IMG/VR virus record: IMGVR_UViG_3300021197_001483
Location: 1-42,649 of that record
Source of the DNA: a virus
Reading direction: 5' to 3' (one strand)
Length of the DNA stretch: 42,649 nt
The first letter of the stretch is position 1. The number at the start of each line of letters is the position of its first letter. A program made the position numbers and the translations under genes. The notes beneath the pieces are model-generated. The model was not told the DNA's origin. It searched no databases and saw only the letters and a list, made by a program, of their open reading frames with translations. Below, piece by piece: positions 42,595 to 42,649 of this stretch.

Positions 42595-42649
42595 GTATTT
42601 ACACTCAATAACCTACTATTACTAATAGGCTATGAAGTGTTTGTACTGC

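Noticed and set aside
42408-42608. Leftward ORF of 66 residues overlapping the start of the last gene
   Set aside because: It covers the promoter, leader hairpins and ribosome site of the gene at 42501 and has no ribosome site of its own.

Overview
The window looks like the nearly complete, perhaps complete, genome of a strictly lytic tailed phage with podovirus-type virion genes. It carries TerS/TerL, a portal, a scaffold, an SU10-like major capsid protein, a head-tail adaptor, a nozzle-like protein, two fibre or receptor-binding candidates, a LydA-type holin, an M15 peptidase endolysin and very large internal (ejection) proteins. No integrase, repressor, tRNA, CRISPR array, insertion sequence or phage RNA polymerase was seen. 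The holin/endolysin pair and the ejection proteins suggest a Gram-negative host. Host genus cannot be read from the sequence. Consensus-like sigma70 promoters suggest that host RNA polymerase is used.

Layout. Positions 491-24440 form the rightward virion and lysis arm: packaging, structured element A, portal, scaffold and capsid, a strong terminator (7241-7283), tail adaptor and fibres, holin, nozzle, endolysin, structured element B, then four internal-virion-type genes ending in an 1815-residue protein with an HEVGH metallopeptidase motif. Positions 24498-41041 form a leftward, tightly overlapping early/replication arm. It includes a P-loop ATPase, a family A DNA polymerase, a putative ssDNA-binding protein, a Sak4-like RecA ATPase, a Cas4/RecB-like nuclease, a DnaQ-like exonuclease, an alpha/beta hydrolase, an SF1 helicase and many small unknown genes. 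A near-perfect promoter at 41108-41136 can drive this arm. The two arms converge near 24450.

The stretch 41042-41814 has no convincing gene. It contains two inverted arrays of 8-bp iterons flanking an AT-rich tract and is the best candidate replication origin. To its right a single leftward gene (41815-42501) has its own promoter and terminator.

The most striking novelty is a ~178-nt structured element present three times (2740-2917, 15290-15468 and, on the minus strand, 35441-35616). The copies have diverged, but paired arms changed together at several helices, so secondary structure itself appears to be selected. Each copy abuts or overlaps the 3' end of one gene and forms the leader of the next. 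In all three the 5' motif reads Arg-Arg-Cys-Ser in the frame of the upstream gene. Two further short hairpins (12667-12682 and 24459-24474) closely resemble CsrA/RsmA-binding sites.
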